Position numbers and translations under genes: made by a program | The notes under the pieces: model-generated | What the model was told of the DNA's origin: nothing | Databases searched by the model: none | Seen by the model: the letters and a program-made list of their open reading frames with translations, nothing else | From: Blastomussa wellsi | Taxonomy: Eukaryota; Cnidaria; Anthozoa; Scleractinia; Plerogyridae | Direction: 5' to 3' | Assembly: GCA_947652115.1 (NCBI GenBank) | Contig: OX393563.1 | Coordinates: 27,686,091-27,750,090, forward strand | DNA length: 64,000 nt | In this document: in pieces, positions 21,277 to 33,035 of the stretch | Layout of the letters: the number at the start of each line of letters is the position of its first letter | Numbering within the stretch: the first letter of the stretch is position 1

Positions 21277-22400
21277 AGACGACGGAGTGCCAATAATAGA
21301 CTCAATGATTACTGGGCCGGGTCACACTTTGTGGGCGGGAGGTAGAACTTAATAATTGGAAAACATAGCAGCCCACGTGTTATTTTCTGCTTAATGGTCT
21401 TTATTTCAAAAACTAGAGCCACAATGTACAATGTCAAAACAGATTAGAACCACTGTCATGGACTGACACGTCGTGCAAAAAACAATGCAGTAAAGCTGTT
21501 AAGATATTAACATTTCACAATATGGCTGACAAACATTCAAGAGTAGTTTGCAGGTTATTACAGCATACTATTTAACACAGTAAGTTGGCTTACCTGATCT
21601 GAAATTCAGTTAGACTTCATCCCGGCTTCATCGATCCGTGAATTTAGTTGCTAAGCTGGCCTGCTTCTGAAGAACGAATATTTTCAGCATTTCACTCTGG
21701 AAGAACATTCCTCTAAAACTGCCATCGAGTTAACAACATTTTAAAGAAGAAAGGTAAATCCAGTGCATGTTACACGGTTTTTAGTTATTGTCTGATTTTA
21801 ACAGAGAGTAATGGCGATGTTTCAGCTGTTTGACCCAAGTCCATTAATAATTTTGTGTCGCTGTGGTGGCGCAGTCACATCAGATAGTTTAGCCTGGCTA
21901 AATATACGTTAGACTTCTCGTATGGTTTTAACTGTTAACCTGGCCATTCGGTAATAAAAAAAAAATGTTGAGACTAACGAGAACAAGAGAAAGAGAAGCC
22001 GTGTTTTCACAACAATCGCTGTCTCACTTAACATTCCTGAAATTTTCATGCTTACAGACTCCGTTTTTTCAGGAGAATCATTATACTTCATTTAGGTAAT
22101 TTGAGCAGAGCATGCTTGCGAATACATCAATTTGAATAATATGGCGGGAGATCCAAACGTTTCTTGTATTTACATTCTTATTCTTATTCTTATTACCGTC
22201 TTTTTGTGCTATGTTTGCGTCCGACGAATAAAGCGATTTTAGAAAAGGCTGAAAAGGTTAAGATCGGTTGCAAGAGACGGGAAGAATAACCGAGATGTAT
22301 TTTAATTATTCGCAGAGGAAAATATGCCGTAGAAAAGAAAAGCGTGGCATGGGTGCTTGAAGTTTGAGAAGGAGAAAAATATGGCGTAGAAGGAGAATCG

Positions 22401-23400
22401 CGTTTAAAACTTCCAAAACTGACCAAATAATACCGTACCTCAATTTTTATAGCCATTTCAAGCCTCGCGAGGTCGATGGAAGAGGATTTTAATCGCATAA
22501 TTTACTGTGATTTCTGCTCCATCGGACCATAAATCACATCCTCAAACAGAGAAAAGTGACAAAGAAGGCTCTTTATATAAACTCTTATTTTGGGCCATCG
22601 TAACTTGACTAATAATAGTAAACAAACCGCTGTGATAAACATTCGAAAATGAGGCATATTTATTCGACTTGACATTTCGTATGCTAGACTACATACATTT
22701 CATTTGTACTTGAAACTGGAGTCTGGAACCTAGACTGAGAACAAAAGATGATCTGCAGCAGCAATCTGAAAATAAAAATAGCCTCTCGCTGCTGATGTTG
22801 ACTTTTTAACTTTCAAGGTTCAGGTCCAGCTCCCACCTTGTTGTTACGGAGTTCGCTAAAACACTTTTCAGTACTTTGACAATTGCAAAGCAAACCGATT
22901 CAAACTGACGCGAAGATGTTTCTTGGATCCAAATTTGGATATGATAAGTTAAACACGCTGTTGCCACGCGTAACGGATCCAAATTTCCTAGCTTCCAATT
23001 GATGAGTTTAAACACAACCAGTCTGGCTTAGTGTAAAAAAGCAGCGCGTTCGCGAATCGAACCTGCTCACAGCCACTTGAGCATAGTAAAAAAGAACCTG
23101 ACGAAGGAAACTATCTTACTTTCTGAAACCGGTATTGCGTCACAAATATTACTGAGAATAACAGACTCGTTCAAATATATTCTCCATCTGTCGCTTACAA
23201 GAAGGACAAGTCTTTTAAAGGCCTTTTGGTCAAAGCTAAAATCCCTTCACACATTTAATTTAAACTTTGGAGTTATAAACGGTAAGGGTCAAGTGACTGT
23301 AACACAAAATCTCTAAAAAAATGGAATCTCATTGTTTTGTTCTAAATGAACAGTGATTTTGACGTTGTTGTGTCGGCCGTTGAGATAACGTAGAAATTCA
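22401..23400. other. non-coding, nothing recognised
   Basis: Open frames (22806-23015, 23077-23316) show no motif; no clear repeat or RNA gene was found. Confidence 0.4.
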
Positions 23401-23900
23401 TTAGCTTGGCGAATGTATTATCAACGTACCTATAACACAAGGAATGCAATTATTGCTGCTTATTGCCCATTTTTCTTCCAAATGGTACATAAAGATGTTA
23501 AATAAAACTGGGCCAAGTGGCGAGCCCATAGCTACACTATCACTTTGGTCGTAATAACGTCCATCAAATAGGAAATTGTTCTTCTTAGTGGTAAACTCCA
23601 ATAATTTCTTTACAATGGGACGGGGTAATATAGGAGGATCAGAAAGAGAACACAACTTGTTGGGACAATATTTATGTTTTCATCAAGTGGTACATTTGTA
23701 AATAATGAGCTAACGTCGAAATGGCACATCATTCCATCGCCATGTTTGTACGATTTGGCCAAGTCGGCATAGCTGAATGAATCTTTTACAGTGTACTGGT
23801 TGGTGGAAATCGGTTAAAGTATGCCAACCACGTAAGATGCAAGATTGTTATTGAAGGAGTTTACAGAGGAAACAATGAGACAAAAAGGGCAACCTGCATA
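23401..23900 (-). pseudogene. Penelope-like element reverse transcriptase fragment
   Basis: On the minus strand, out of frame upstream, are SYADLAKSYKHGDGMM and FDVSSLFTNVPLDENI (RT motif A region), then FLFDGRYYDQSDSVAMGSPL and LFNIFMYHLEEKW (motif B region). This arrangement is that of Penelope-like retroelements. A frameshift separates the halves, the YxDD region is missing, and no GIY-YIG domain follows. Confidence 0.7.
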
Positions 23901-23987
23901 TATCACAGGATAGCTGTTATGTATGGTGACAGACAGCAATGACCACATACGCTCATCACACAAATTGACTAACAAATAGAGGATATT

Positions 23988-24740
23988 GTAGCGAAAGCCG
24001 AAACCGTGTACCTCCCTGTAAGAACGAAATGTGTTACTCTCGTTACCACACCCCTCGGGGTGGGTGTGTGTAATAAAGACAACATGGCCGCTTGTTGTGT
24101 TCGATCAGTACGTTAGAAATTAAGTGAATGCGGACCCGAAAATGGACTTATCACATTGGTGGCAGCGGTGGTCCACCCCTATCAGGTCAGAGAACCCTTT
24201 CAAAACGGATTTGGAGGCGCTTAGCCCGTTTTCTGTACGATCAGAGGTCGGCGATAGCTCACTTTCAGCGACCGCAACACCACGTGTGTCACTCCCGACT
24301 CCCCTGAGTAGGATTTTGTCATTTTTGCGGTCACGTGACCACGCGAGCAATCTTGTTGTATTCGCCATGTGCTTTCAAGTGCTAGATTTATTTGTTATTA
24401 AATACGGAGTTTACAGAGCTTATTTCGTTTATTTTAAACCGAGAGGCCATACAGTTCGGTAAGTGGACATTTGTGGACATTTGTAAACGTTTTGAAGAAC
24501 ATATAAGACATTGGACATTTATATTTTTTGCAGAAAACCGCTCGCATCGCTTGTATGTAAACAAGGAACGTGTGGATTGTGAGTTTTCACTGTGTGCCTC
24601 GGATTGTGCAACTGTGTTATATTTTTGTGGTCCGTGGCCGTACGGACTTTGAACATTTGGAGATATTTGTGAATAAACCAGTACGTTATTGACAGTTTTC
24701 GAACTGAGCGCTTCATTTGGTGGGCTGAATTCGAGTAAAC
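23988..24740 (+). other. LTR/leader-like DNA upstream of BEL element 1
   Basis: A CATTGGTGGCAGCGGTGG stretch at about 24158 resembles an LTR-element primer-binding site preceded by LTR-like DNA with AATAAA (24072). A second candidate site, TTTGGTGGGCTGAATTC, starts near 24716 just before the BEL reading frame. I could not find a matching 3' LTR, so no boundaries are claimed. Confidence 0.35.
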
Positions 24741-27700
24741 ATGTCAACACATTCGTGTCCTGTGAGTCCTGTGGCGGGAAGAGGAGCTCGACTGAAAACG
24801 TATTCGACAAGGAGGAACGAAGAGGAAGATAAAGCTGAAAGAGCCGAACAGCTAAAGAGATCAAAGGCAGGATTTGCTGGTGCGTTAAGGAAATTGCGAG
24901 GAGAAATTGAGTCTTTATTAGCCGAAGGAAAGGATTTGCGGTCTGAAGATTTGGCTTTAAAATTTACATCTGATGACCAAATATGGAAGAAATTCGTAGA
25001 TGCACACGATTGCTTTATGGAGTTGATGGAGTTGGAACCGGAAAAGCGAAAGGCTCTTATGGTTTACGATGAGGAATTAGCGAGGAAATTGGAAATGGAT
25101 GGCACGGTGAAACGACTTCGCGATTTGTCGCTTGATTTGTCTGAGTTTATTGGCGGGAGTCAAAGGTCTGTGAGGTCTCGTGGAATTGATCCTGAGAGGA
25201 GGAGCGCCGAACACGTGAGTACTGTTTCGAAAAAATCGAAATCTAGTCATGTTCGTGCTGGTTCTGAGGCTCGAAGAGAAAAAATGGCCTTAGCAAGACT
25301 AAACTTAGAGCATTTGAAAAGAAAACAAGAACTTGACCGTAAAATTGCTGAAATTAATTATGCAAAGGAATTAATGGAGGTCGAAATGGAGGCAGAGAGA
25401 GCCTTTGTGAGTTTTAGTATCATGGACCGAGAAACTGGGTCTGCAAGGGTTAAGGGAAAGAGTTTACCTAGCCAAGGGGACAATCTGCATGGTGATTTAC
25501 ACGATTCCGGGCTGAAGGGTCATGTTGAGAATGCTGTAGAGCAAGCGGGTTCCAAATGGAAGATAAAAGAGTCGCCGAAGCATGACATCAAACCAGTGCC
25601 AACTGGCACTGAATCTGTGAAGTTACCATTTTCAAAGGGGGATGAGCCAGAAACACCTCCCCAAGGAGATAGTGCGTCAGATTTATCAGAAACTGACAGG
25701 AAATTTGAACCGCCACCCCCCACCGAGAACTTTCAAGTTGTAGCGGGTCATCCACAGGGAAATTCAGGAAATTTGCCAATGCAAGCTGATTTGAATACCG
25801 GTCAGCAGATAGTTAAAACTCTGAGTCAAGTTATGAACACTCCCAAGATAGAATACATGCATTTTGGTGGAAGTCCAATTGACTATGTGTCATTCATGCG
25901 CAACTTTGCAACCTGCTTGGAAGATGATACCGATAATTCTAGAAGTCTTCAGTTGCTAATTCAACACTGTACTGGTAAAGCTAGAGAAGCGATTGAAAGT
26001 TGTGTAAACCTACCAGTGTCAGAAGGTTATGAATCTGCAAAGAAAACCCTGAAAGAAAATTTCGGTCTTCCTCATGTTATCGCGAAAGCTCATTTAAAGA
26101 AGTTAGAACAATTGCCACCATTGAAAGCTAGCACTGGGTCAGCATTGTTAGAGTTTTCAAGAAGCCTTGAGATAGCAGAGAGAACCCTGAAGGGAATGGG
26201 TCCTGAATATGTCAGTGACTTGAACCACACCAACACCCTGATGGAGCTGAATAGGAAGCTACCCTATTTTATGAGAGCAAAGTGGGCAGAATGTGCGGGG
26301 AGAATCATTGAAGCTGGAGAAAGGCCAAAATTTGAGGATTTTCTGAAGTTTGTAAAGGCCCGAGCAAAGCTTGTGAACAATGAATTTGGAGAAGATCTTG
26401 CTGCGAGCTCTTCAAGAGAGAAGAAAAGAAGTGGAGAGAAGGTAGAGAACCCACTATCAAAGCTAACCTCAATGACAACTAAAGTTGAACTTTATCAGAA
26501 AGCAAACCAAAATGGTAAAACATCGAGTGCCAACCGAAAGTGTCCTGCTTGTCTTGGACAGCACGGGTTATGGAGGTGTGAGAAATTCAAGAAGCTGCCG
26601 TATGCAGAAAGAGAAAGATTGGCGTTAAGCAAGAGGCTGTGCTTCAAATGCCTCAACGGAGGACATTTTAAAGATCGTTGTCCCAAGGAAGCCTTCAAGT
26701 GTCAGGTGCGAGGTTGTGTCGAGGATCGCAATACTCTGTTACACCCCACTCCCAGAGATCAGACAGAGAGAGTAAGTTCTACCAGTGTTACCCCTCATGG
26801 TTCCTCTCTTAATGCTGAAGATCGTCTTCAACAAGTTAATGCAGTCACAAGTGATTCAGGTGAAGTCCAAAGAGCGACTCAAGAACGGCAAGGTGCAAGT
26901 TCTGTGACAGTAGCAACTGGGGCCGGCGAAAGACGTGTTTGCCTAGGAGTCCTTCCTGTTAAGGTTACAGCCAAGGGCGGGACGAGAACTGTGGAGACGT
27001 ATGCGCTACTAGACAGTGGTAGCGAGGTGACTTTGTGCAAGGAACAGCTTTTCAATGACCTCGGGTCATGGGGCTCAAGATGTAACTATGAGCTACAAGG
27101 AGTGACAGGGTCCAAGAACGTTGAAGGCCACGTGGTAGATATTGTTGTTACGTCGTTGGATGGCAGAGTGTCAGAGGAACTGTTGAACGTTAGAACTGTT
27201 GAGCAGATACCAGTGTCAGTCAGTTGAATTCCCAAGAGAGAAGACATTTTGAACTGGTCCCATTTAAGGAATGTTGATTTGCCAGAGTTAAGTGCGTCAG
27301 ATGTCGGTCTTATCATAGGCCTAAAGGAGAAGCCCTCATTGTTTGTCCCGTTGGAATGTAAGTCAGGTGGACATGGTGAACCAGTAGCGGTGCGATACTC
27401 GTTGGGTTGGACAGTTATGGGTCCCTTGGGCGGCGCTGGAGATAGTGGACCTTGTTCAGTTAATTTTGTTCGCCTGGGTAACAAGGAGTTTTATGTTGAT
27501 GAGCCAGAGGTTGTAGAGTTTGAAGGACAGAAAGGTGGTGTTGAGAAGAAAGAGGAGAGTGAAGTTGGAGAATTAGGAGCAAATGAGACAGATGTAAACC
27601 TGCAGTGGGGAGATGCAGAAGTGAAGCGCCAAATACAAGATGAGATTTTACATGAGCAACTTGAGAAACTTTGGAAAACTGACTTTGCAGATTCTGTTGT

Positions 27701-29018
27701 GAGCGCAAGCGCAAGTCTTTCAATTGAGGATAAGAAAGCACTAGAGAAGATGGAACAGTCGTTGAAAATGGTTGATGGGCATTACCAAGTAGCGCTGCCG
27801 TGGCGTAATGATTCACCTTATTTGCCAAATAACAGGTCAATGGTCGAGCGTCGAGCTGAGATTCTGAAGAAACGTCTCCTCAAAGACCAAGACTTGTTTT
27901 CTAAGTATAATGCCACCAGGAATGAATACGTTGAAGAGGGCCATGCAGAGAGAGTACCGACCAATGAGCTACGCCCAGAAGACCGACCAGTGTGGTATTT
28001 GCCCCATCACCCAGTTATGCATCCATTAAAACCGGAGAAAGTCCGAGTAGTTTTTGATTGTGCGGCTCAGTTTGCCAAGACGTCTTTGAATCAGCAATTG
28101 TTGCAGGGCCCTGACTTAACCAATCGTATTGTAGGAGTGTTGAGCCGTTTTCGCCAAAAGACTGTCGGCCTTGTAGCCGATATACAATCAATGTTTCATC
28201 AAGTAAGAGTGGAACCCAGAGACTCTGATGCATTAAGATTTTTGTGGTGGGAAGGAGGAGAGCTATCAGCAGAGTTAGTGGAGTACCGAATGGTGAAGCA
28301 CATATTTGGAGCGACGTCGTCGCCAAGTGTCGTGAACTTTTGTTTGAAGAAAACTGCAGAGATGGACTGAGGGCAGAATTCAGAAGTTGTAAGTGTCATC
28401 AACAGGAACATGTATGTCGATGACCTCATGAAGTCAACTGAAACAGTGACAGATGCAATTGTGCTGGCAAACAAAGTTAGTGAGCAGCTCAGGAAAGGTG
28501 GTTTTCATCTAACAAAATGGTGCAGTAATGACAGGAGAGTTATAGCTGCTATTCCAGAATTAGAGAGAGCTAAGACAGTTGTGAACTTGGAGCTTGAACA
28601 GCTTCCAACGCAAAGTGCCTTAGGAATGAAGTGGGACATTGAAGATGACAAATTTGTGTGGGAGATCTCAGACAAACTTATGAGTTCGTCTTCCAAGAAA
28701 CCAGTGACAAGACGTGGCATAGTGTGTGTTGTGTATTCTTTATTTGATCCACTTGGGTTCATTGCACCATACATCATGAAGGCGAAACTGCTACTTCAGA
28801 TGTTAACCAGAAAGAAGATTGGATGGGATGAACCACTTGAAGAGAACGAGACTGTGCCGTGGTCAAGATGGCTAGACGACCATAGCAAGCTTGAAGAGGT
28901 GAAGATTGATCGCTGTTTCAGACCCAAAGGATTTGTAAAGGTTCAAGAAACCCAGTTACACCTGTTCTCAGATGCCTCGAGACAAGGTTATTCATCGGTC
29001 GCATACCTTTCGTTTTGA
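24741..29018 (+). pseudogene. BEL/Pao retrotransposon 1, gag-pol with two in-frame stops
   Basis: One continuous reading phase from ATG 24741 is interrupted only by TGA at 27225 and TGA at 28368. Domains in order: coiled-coil/charged gag (to about residue 250), DUF1759-type capsid region (about 350-550), zinc knuckles with CPACLGQHGLWRC (about 600) and CFKCLNGGHFKDRC (about 633), A17-type protease with ALLDSGSEVTLC (about 755), RT with WYLPHHPV, FDCAAQF and active site MYVDD (28409-28423), and the start of RNase H (HLFSDASRQGY). It stops at 29018; the rest of RNase H, integrase and the 3' LTR are missing. It is a separate, diverged relative of BEL element 2. Confidence 0.85.
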
Positions 29019-29304
29019 AGATGTTGAGGGGCGAGATAATAAACGTGGCGAACGAACGTGGTCTGCAACTTCTGGTTAGTGACAACTTCCGTCCACGCAT
29101 AATGTCCGTCTACGCATAACTTCAATCAACATCTGCACCATTGCAATAACTGATTCATTCCACATGCGCTCCACGAATGAGCTAATAAGGTTTAATCATT
29201 GTTATTTCTCATTACCGCCTTGTTTCTTTTTTGTGACAGAAAAAAGTTCTGAATTGCATAAGAACAGACGCTATCTTACGTTTTGTTGGCTGTTTGTGTT
29301 TTAG

Positions 29305-29522
29305 AGGAAAGCAGAGTATGGACCTTGTAGTCAAAGAGGGTGGGCCTCTTCTTTCTCTTACGATATCCTGACAACAGCATTCCATTACGGCAACAGAGTA
29401 TTCGCGGAATACCCAGACCATATACCCGACTATTTTAAGCAAGCTTTTCCTAAGGGGTATTCGTGGGAACGAAACCCGACTTTCGAAGACGGGGGTATTT
29501 GCATCGCCAGAAACGACATAAC
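29305..29522 (+). other. GFP-like exon with HYG chromophore
   Basis: Acceptor GTTTTAG ends at 29304. Chromophore codons CAT TAC GGC lie at 29383-29391. The frame is lost by one base around 29351, between the PL and FSYDIL parts. The expected GT donor after ATAAC (29522) is GG, so splicing here is probably dead. Confidence 0.8.
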
Positions 29523-29852
29523 GGAAGCAAAATGTAAAGTGGATGCTTTCTACAGAGAAAACGTAGTATTAGTATTCATTTTGTTCCAGGTTCCAAATTT
29601 GTTTATTTCCAAAAACATATCGCCTTGTTGTTTCGATAATGCTGGAAAAGTTCATCATAAAATAACTTTATGATGAAAAAAATCTCTATTCTTCAGTATC
29701 GATCCCTTTATGTTCACATCCATAAGGAATAAAAAAAATGCTTCTAGTGTCACTGCCCCTTTTGGTGGGACATTTATATCTTATTGTACGAGTGTCTATT
29801 AAAATTATCTTCACTTGGTCATACTGAGTAAGTGCTACTTCTCTTTCATCAG

Positions 29853-30054
29853 AATGGAAGGCGACACCTTCTATAATAAAGTTCGATTTGGTGGTGTAAA
29901 CTTCACACCCAAAGCACCCAGTTATGCAGAAACAGTCGCTGAGATGGGAGCCATCAACTGAGAAAATGTATCTGCGTGATGGAGTGTTGACGGGTGATAT
30001 TACAATGGCTCTGTTGCTTAAAGGAGATGACCATTACCGATGTGACTTCAGAAC
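29853..30054 (+). other. GFP-like exon, part before BEL insertion
   Basis: Acceptor TTTCATCAG ends at 29852. The exon encodes MEGDTFYNKVRFGGVNF, then after an extra base near 29921 MQKQSLRWEPSTEK and on to CDFRT. It is cut at 30054 by the BEL LTR; the remaining codons and a GTAAGT donor follow the 3' target duplication at 42445-42464. Confidence 0.8.
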
Positions 30055-30200
30055 TGGCTACCATCTCATTTCCGTTAGATTCGTTTCCGGTTTGTTGCGT
30101 ATCACGTGGCACTTTGCATGTGCTTTTCAGATTTGCATAGGGTAAGTTGCTGGCTTAGCAGATTTTTGATTCATTAAAAAATGAGCTAACGATAGCTACA
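30055..30200 (+). repeat. BEL 2 5' LTR
   Basis: Starts TGGCTACCATCTC and ends GATAGCTACA; directly preceded by the AGAAC target duplication. It is 44 bp shorter than its partner, mostly because of an internal block near 42371-42415 that is absent here. Confidence 0.9.
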
Positions 30201-30229
30201 GTTAAAGAACTGTACGCGAAAGTTTTCTT

Positions 30230-30870
30230 CAGCTCAAGGATTTGGAGCATTTGGTTGTTCGTGTTGGAATTTGGATTGCTTCGTTTGAAGACGTCGCCGT
30301 GTTGTTTTTCTCAGGGAGGAAAGTCTTCTATTTGTACTGTTCATTGCCGCTCGACGAGTTTGGAGCGTCGTGCTGTTCCTCAGGGAGGACAGACTTTGTT
30401 TGTTTATCATCGGCTTCATCGCTCGACTGGACGTGTTGTTTGTTTTCTTCAGCTCAAGGATTTGGAGCATTTGGTTCTCAGGGAGAACATCGCACTGTTT
30501 GTTCGTGTTGCAATTTGGATCGCTTCGCTTGAAGAAGTCGCCGTGTTGTTTTCCTCGGGGAGGAAAGACTTTGGTCATCAGCTTCATCGCTCGATTGGAC
30601 GTCTTGTTTAACTTCCCGCCGCTCGACGAGTTGGAACGTCGTGCCGTTTTCCTCAGAAAGGAAAGACTTTGTGAATCGTCGCTTGGCTAAACGTCTTGTT
30701 TAATTCCTACTGCTCGACATGGTAAGTCGTGCTGTTTTCTTCAGGGAGAAATTCGAATATTTGTGTTGTTGTCGTCGCTCGATGAGTGTGAAGTGTCGTG
30801 TTTAATTTCCCGCCAAACGGCTTGTAATTTCCTCAGGGAGGAAAACTTTGCATCTAATTAATCAAGTATA
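30230..30870 (+). repeat. degenerate tandem repeats in BEL 2 leader
   Basis: Several units share CTTCAGCTCAAGGATTTGGAGCA, TCAGGGAGGAAAGACTTTG-like and GCTCGACGAGTTTGGA-like blocks in shuffled order at roughly 60-230 bp spacing. Frames across it are repeat artefacts. They lie between the 5' LTR and the gypsy insertion, in the untranslated leader. Confidence 0.6.
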
Positions 30871-30929
30871 TCTGTGAAATCGCTACCTGTTCCCGATAAA
30901 TCTCGTCGAAAACATGTGCGATAAGCTTC

Positions 30930-31070
30930 TGTTACGATCAACGTAAGACACCGAGCAATAAAACAACTGTAAACAACTTTAATGGCGGCGAGCAAAGACC
31001 ACGAGGTTACAACAAGTCACGTGATACATAGATGCTAATTTATGCAACTAATTTATGCAATATCACAACA
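30930..31070 (-). repeat. gypsy LTR (3' LTR of the minus-strand element)
   Basis: 141 bp, identical by eye to 35362-35502; contains the CAATAAAA-type sequence and ends in TGTTA/CAACA termini. Confidence 0.95.
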
Positions 31071-31193
31071 TCTTCCCCTTTATAAAAAGAAAAAAAAGTC
31101 TCAACTGAAAATGTCTCACTTAAGTCTTGCGACTGAGTTTGTAATCAAGATAACAATAACACTGTGCAAAATGAAGTTTCTAACAGAAACAGT

Positions 31194-33035
31194 CTAAGTC
31201 GCAAAGTCCTGAAAACGGGCTGGTGGCTTGACAATACGACCACTCCTTGTAACAGTAGGTAGGGGAGCAACTTCCTGAAGTTCCACAGCAGGTTTAACAA
31301 CCAATGGGACAGGCTCAGCTACTGGCTTCACAGCAGGTGGGGGGTCTGTTTGTACCACTGATTGAAAAGGCTCAGCTACAGGTTTTGCAACAGGATGGAA
31401 ATCTGGCTGCGGCACTGATCGCAGTTGGCGGCGGTTGCGTCGATATGTTCGACCACCTGACACAACAACATAAGAACGTGGGCCAATCATCTTCTTGCAC
31501 ACGGCCTCCGACCAGGTTGACTCTTTGGGCCTCTTCATTCGGACAGACTGTCCAGGCTGCAACTCGGGTAAACTTGCACCTTTCAAATTGTAATAAAAGG
31601 CCTGCTTTTGTTTAGAGTTAATCAGTCTATCTTTCACATCCTGCGGGGGAACTGTCTTGGGCTCCAGTTGCTTGCTGGATAGCGGCAGCAAATTGCGTGT
31701 TCTCCTGCTAAACAGCCTTTGCGCTGGAGATGAACCAATTTCCGTGGGCGTGTTACGGTAGTCCAGGAGGGCAAGATACGGGTCAAACTTTCCACGCACA
31801 GCTTTCCTCATGATGTTTTCGCAGATTTTCACCGCACTTTCAACCTTCCCATTACTTTGAGGATTCCGTGGTGAGGAAGTGATGTGTTGAAAGTGCCAGT
31901 CACTTGCAAACTTTGCAAACTCTGCAGAAGCATACTGCGGACCATTGTCCGAAATGACGATTTCCGGGATGCCATGGCGGCTGAACTGCATTTTTAGCTT
32001 CTCAATAACAGTTCTGGAATATGTCATGTTCAGTTTATCCACCTCGAAGAACGACGAATAATAATCAACAGTTATCAGGTACTGTCGCTGATCAAACAGG
32101 AACATATCCGTGCCAACCTTTTGCCAAGGCCTTGACGGAATTTCATGTGGCATTAGTGGTTCTCGAGGCTGTGCTGGCTTGTACAAATTGCACATATCAC
32201 ACTTGAGAATGAAATCTTTTAACTCGGCATTCAAGCGTGGCCAGTAGAACACTTCTCTGGCTCGTCTAAGGCAGCCCTCAATACCAAGATGGGACGAATG
32301 GACCTTTTCCATCATTTCCTTTCTTAACTTGGCAGGTACAATGAGGCGCTCGCCCTTGAACAGTAAACCATTTTGGGCTGTGATTTCATCTCTAAACTGG
32401 AAGTATGGTTTGATCTCAGCTGGAACTTCATCCAGAGTGTTAGGCCAACCTTCTAAGACATTGGACATGAGGATCTGAAGGATGTCATCCGAGGCGGTGC
32501 CCTCTTTGAATTCCTTCAGTCGTGCTTCTGAAATAGGGAGATCCTCCACAAGTACTATCTCCTCGAGCTCATTGCAAAACTCGGTCTGTGAAGGAGGGTC
32601 GTCGAGATAGGCTCGAGACAGGGGATCAGACATTACCATCAGGCTTCCTTTTTGGTACTTGACATCAAGGTTGTAACGCTGTAAGCGAAGCAACATCCTT
32701 TGAAGACGCTTGGGAGCAGAACCAAGGTCCTTCTTAAAGATGGCTTCAAGGGGTTGATGATCTGTTTTAACATGCACCACATCTCGACCATACAAGTACG
32801 TATCAAACCTCTCACATGCAAAAACCACGGAGAGAAGTTCCTTCTCAATCTGAGCATAACGACTTTCCGCTGGAGTTAGAGCTCTTGAGGCAAATGCAAC
32901 TGACTGTCCCTCCTGAAGTAAGGAGGCGCCAAGTCCACTGAGAGACGCGTCACTTTCAATTGTGACTTCACGATTAACATCATAAAACTTCAACACTGGA
33001 GCTTCACAAACAAGACTCTTGATACGTTGGACAGC
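31194..33035 (-). CDS. gypsy pol, RNase H and integrase part
   Basis: Continues in the same phase as the upstream frame after the stop at 33036-33038. RNase H shows ESDASLSGLGA and TDHQPLEAI. Integrase has the zinc domain (HLGIEGCLRRA, CDMCNLYK), the catalytic D-D-E regions (VGTDMFLF, ISDNGPQYAS, NPQSNGKVES) and a basic C-terminal tail; it ends about 125 bp before the 3' LTR. It would insert the cDNA copy. No internal lesion was seen. Confidence 0.9.
   Translation of the reverse strand, partial: AVQRIKSLVCEAPVLKFYDVNREVTIESDASLSGLGASLLQEGQSVAFASRALTPAESRYAQIEKELLSVVFACERFDTYLYGRDVVHVKTDHQPLEAIFKKDLGSAPKRLQRMLLRLQRYNLDVKYQKGSLMVMSDPLSRAYLDDPPSQTEFCNELEEIVLVEDLPISEARLKEFKEGTASDDILQILMSNVLEGWPNTLDEVPAEIKPYFQFRDEITAQNGLLFKGERLIVPAKLRKEMMEKVHSSHLGIEGCLRRAREVFYWPRLNAELKDFILKCDMCNLYKPAQPREPLMPHEIPSRPWQKVGTDMFLFDQRQYLITVDYYSSFFEVDKLNMTYSRTVIEKLKMQFSRHGIPEIVISDNGPQYASAEFAKFASDWHFQHITSSPRNPQSNGKVESAVKICENIMRKAVRGKFDPYLALLDYRNTPTEIGSSPAQRLFSRRTRNLLPLSSKQLEPKTVPPQDVKDRLINSKQKQAFYYNLKGASLPELQPGQSVRMKRPKESTWSEAVCKKMIGPRSYVVVSGGRTYRRNRRQLRSVPQPDFHPVAKPVAEPFQSVVQTDPPPAVKPVAEPVPLVVKPAVELQEVAPLPTVTRSGRIVKPPARFQDFAT

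Larger units (their letters stand above)
20022..22400 (-). repeat. inverted copy of the 4.35-9.86 kb repeat family
   Basis: Read on the minus strand the block order corresponds to the end of unit 1 through the end of unit 2 of the plus-strand copy, from about 22400 down to 20022, with internal deletions. It lacks both MITEs and so shows their empty sites. Together the copies form inverted arms about 10 kb apart. Confidence 0.75.
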
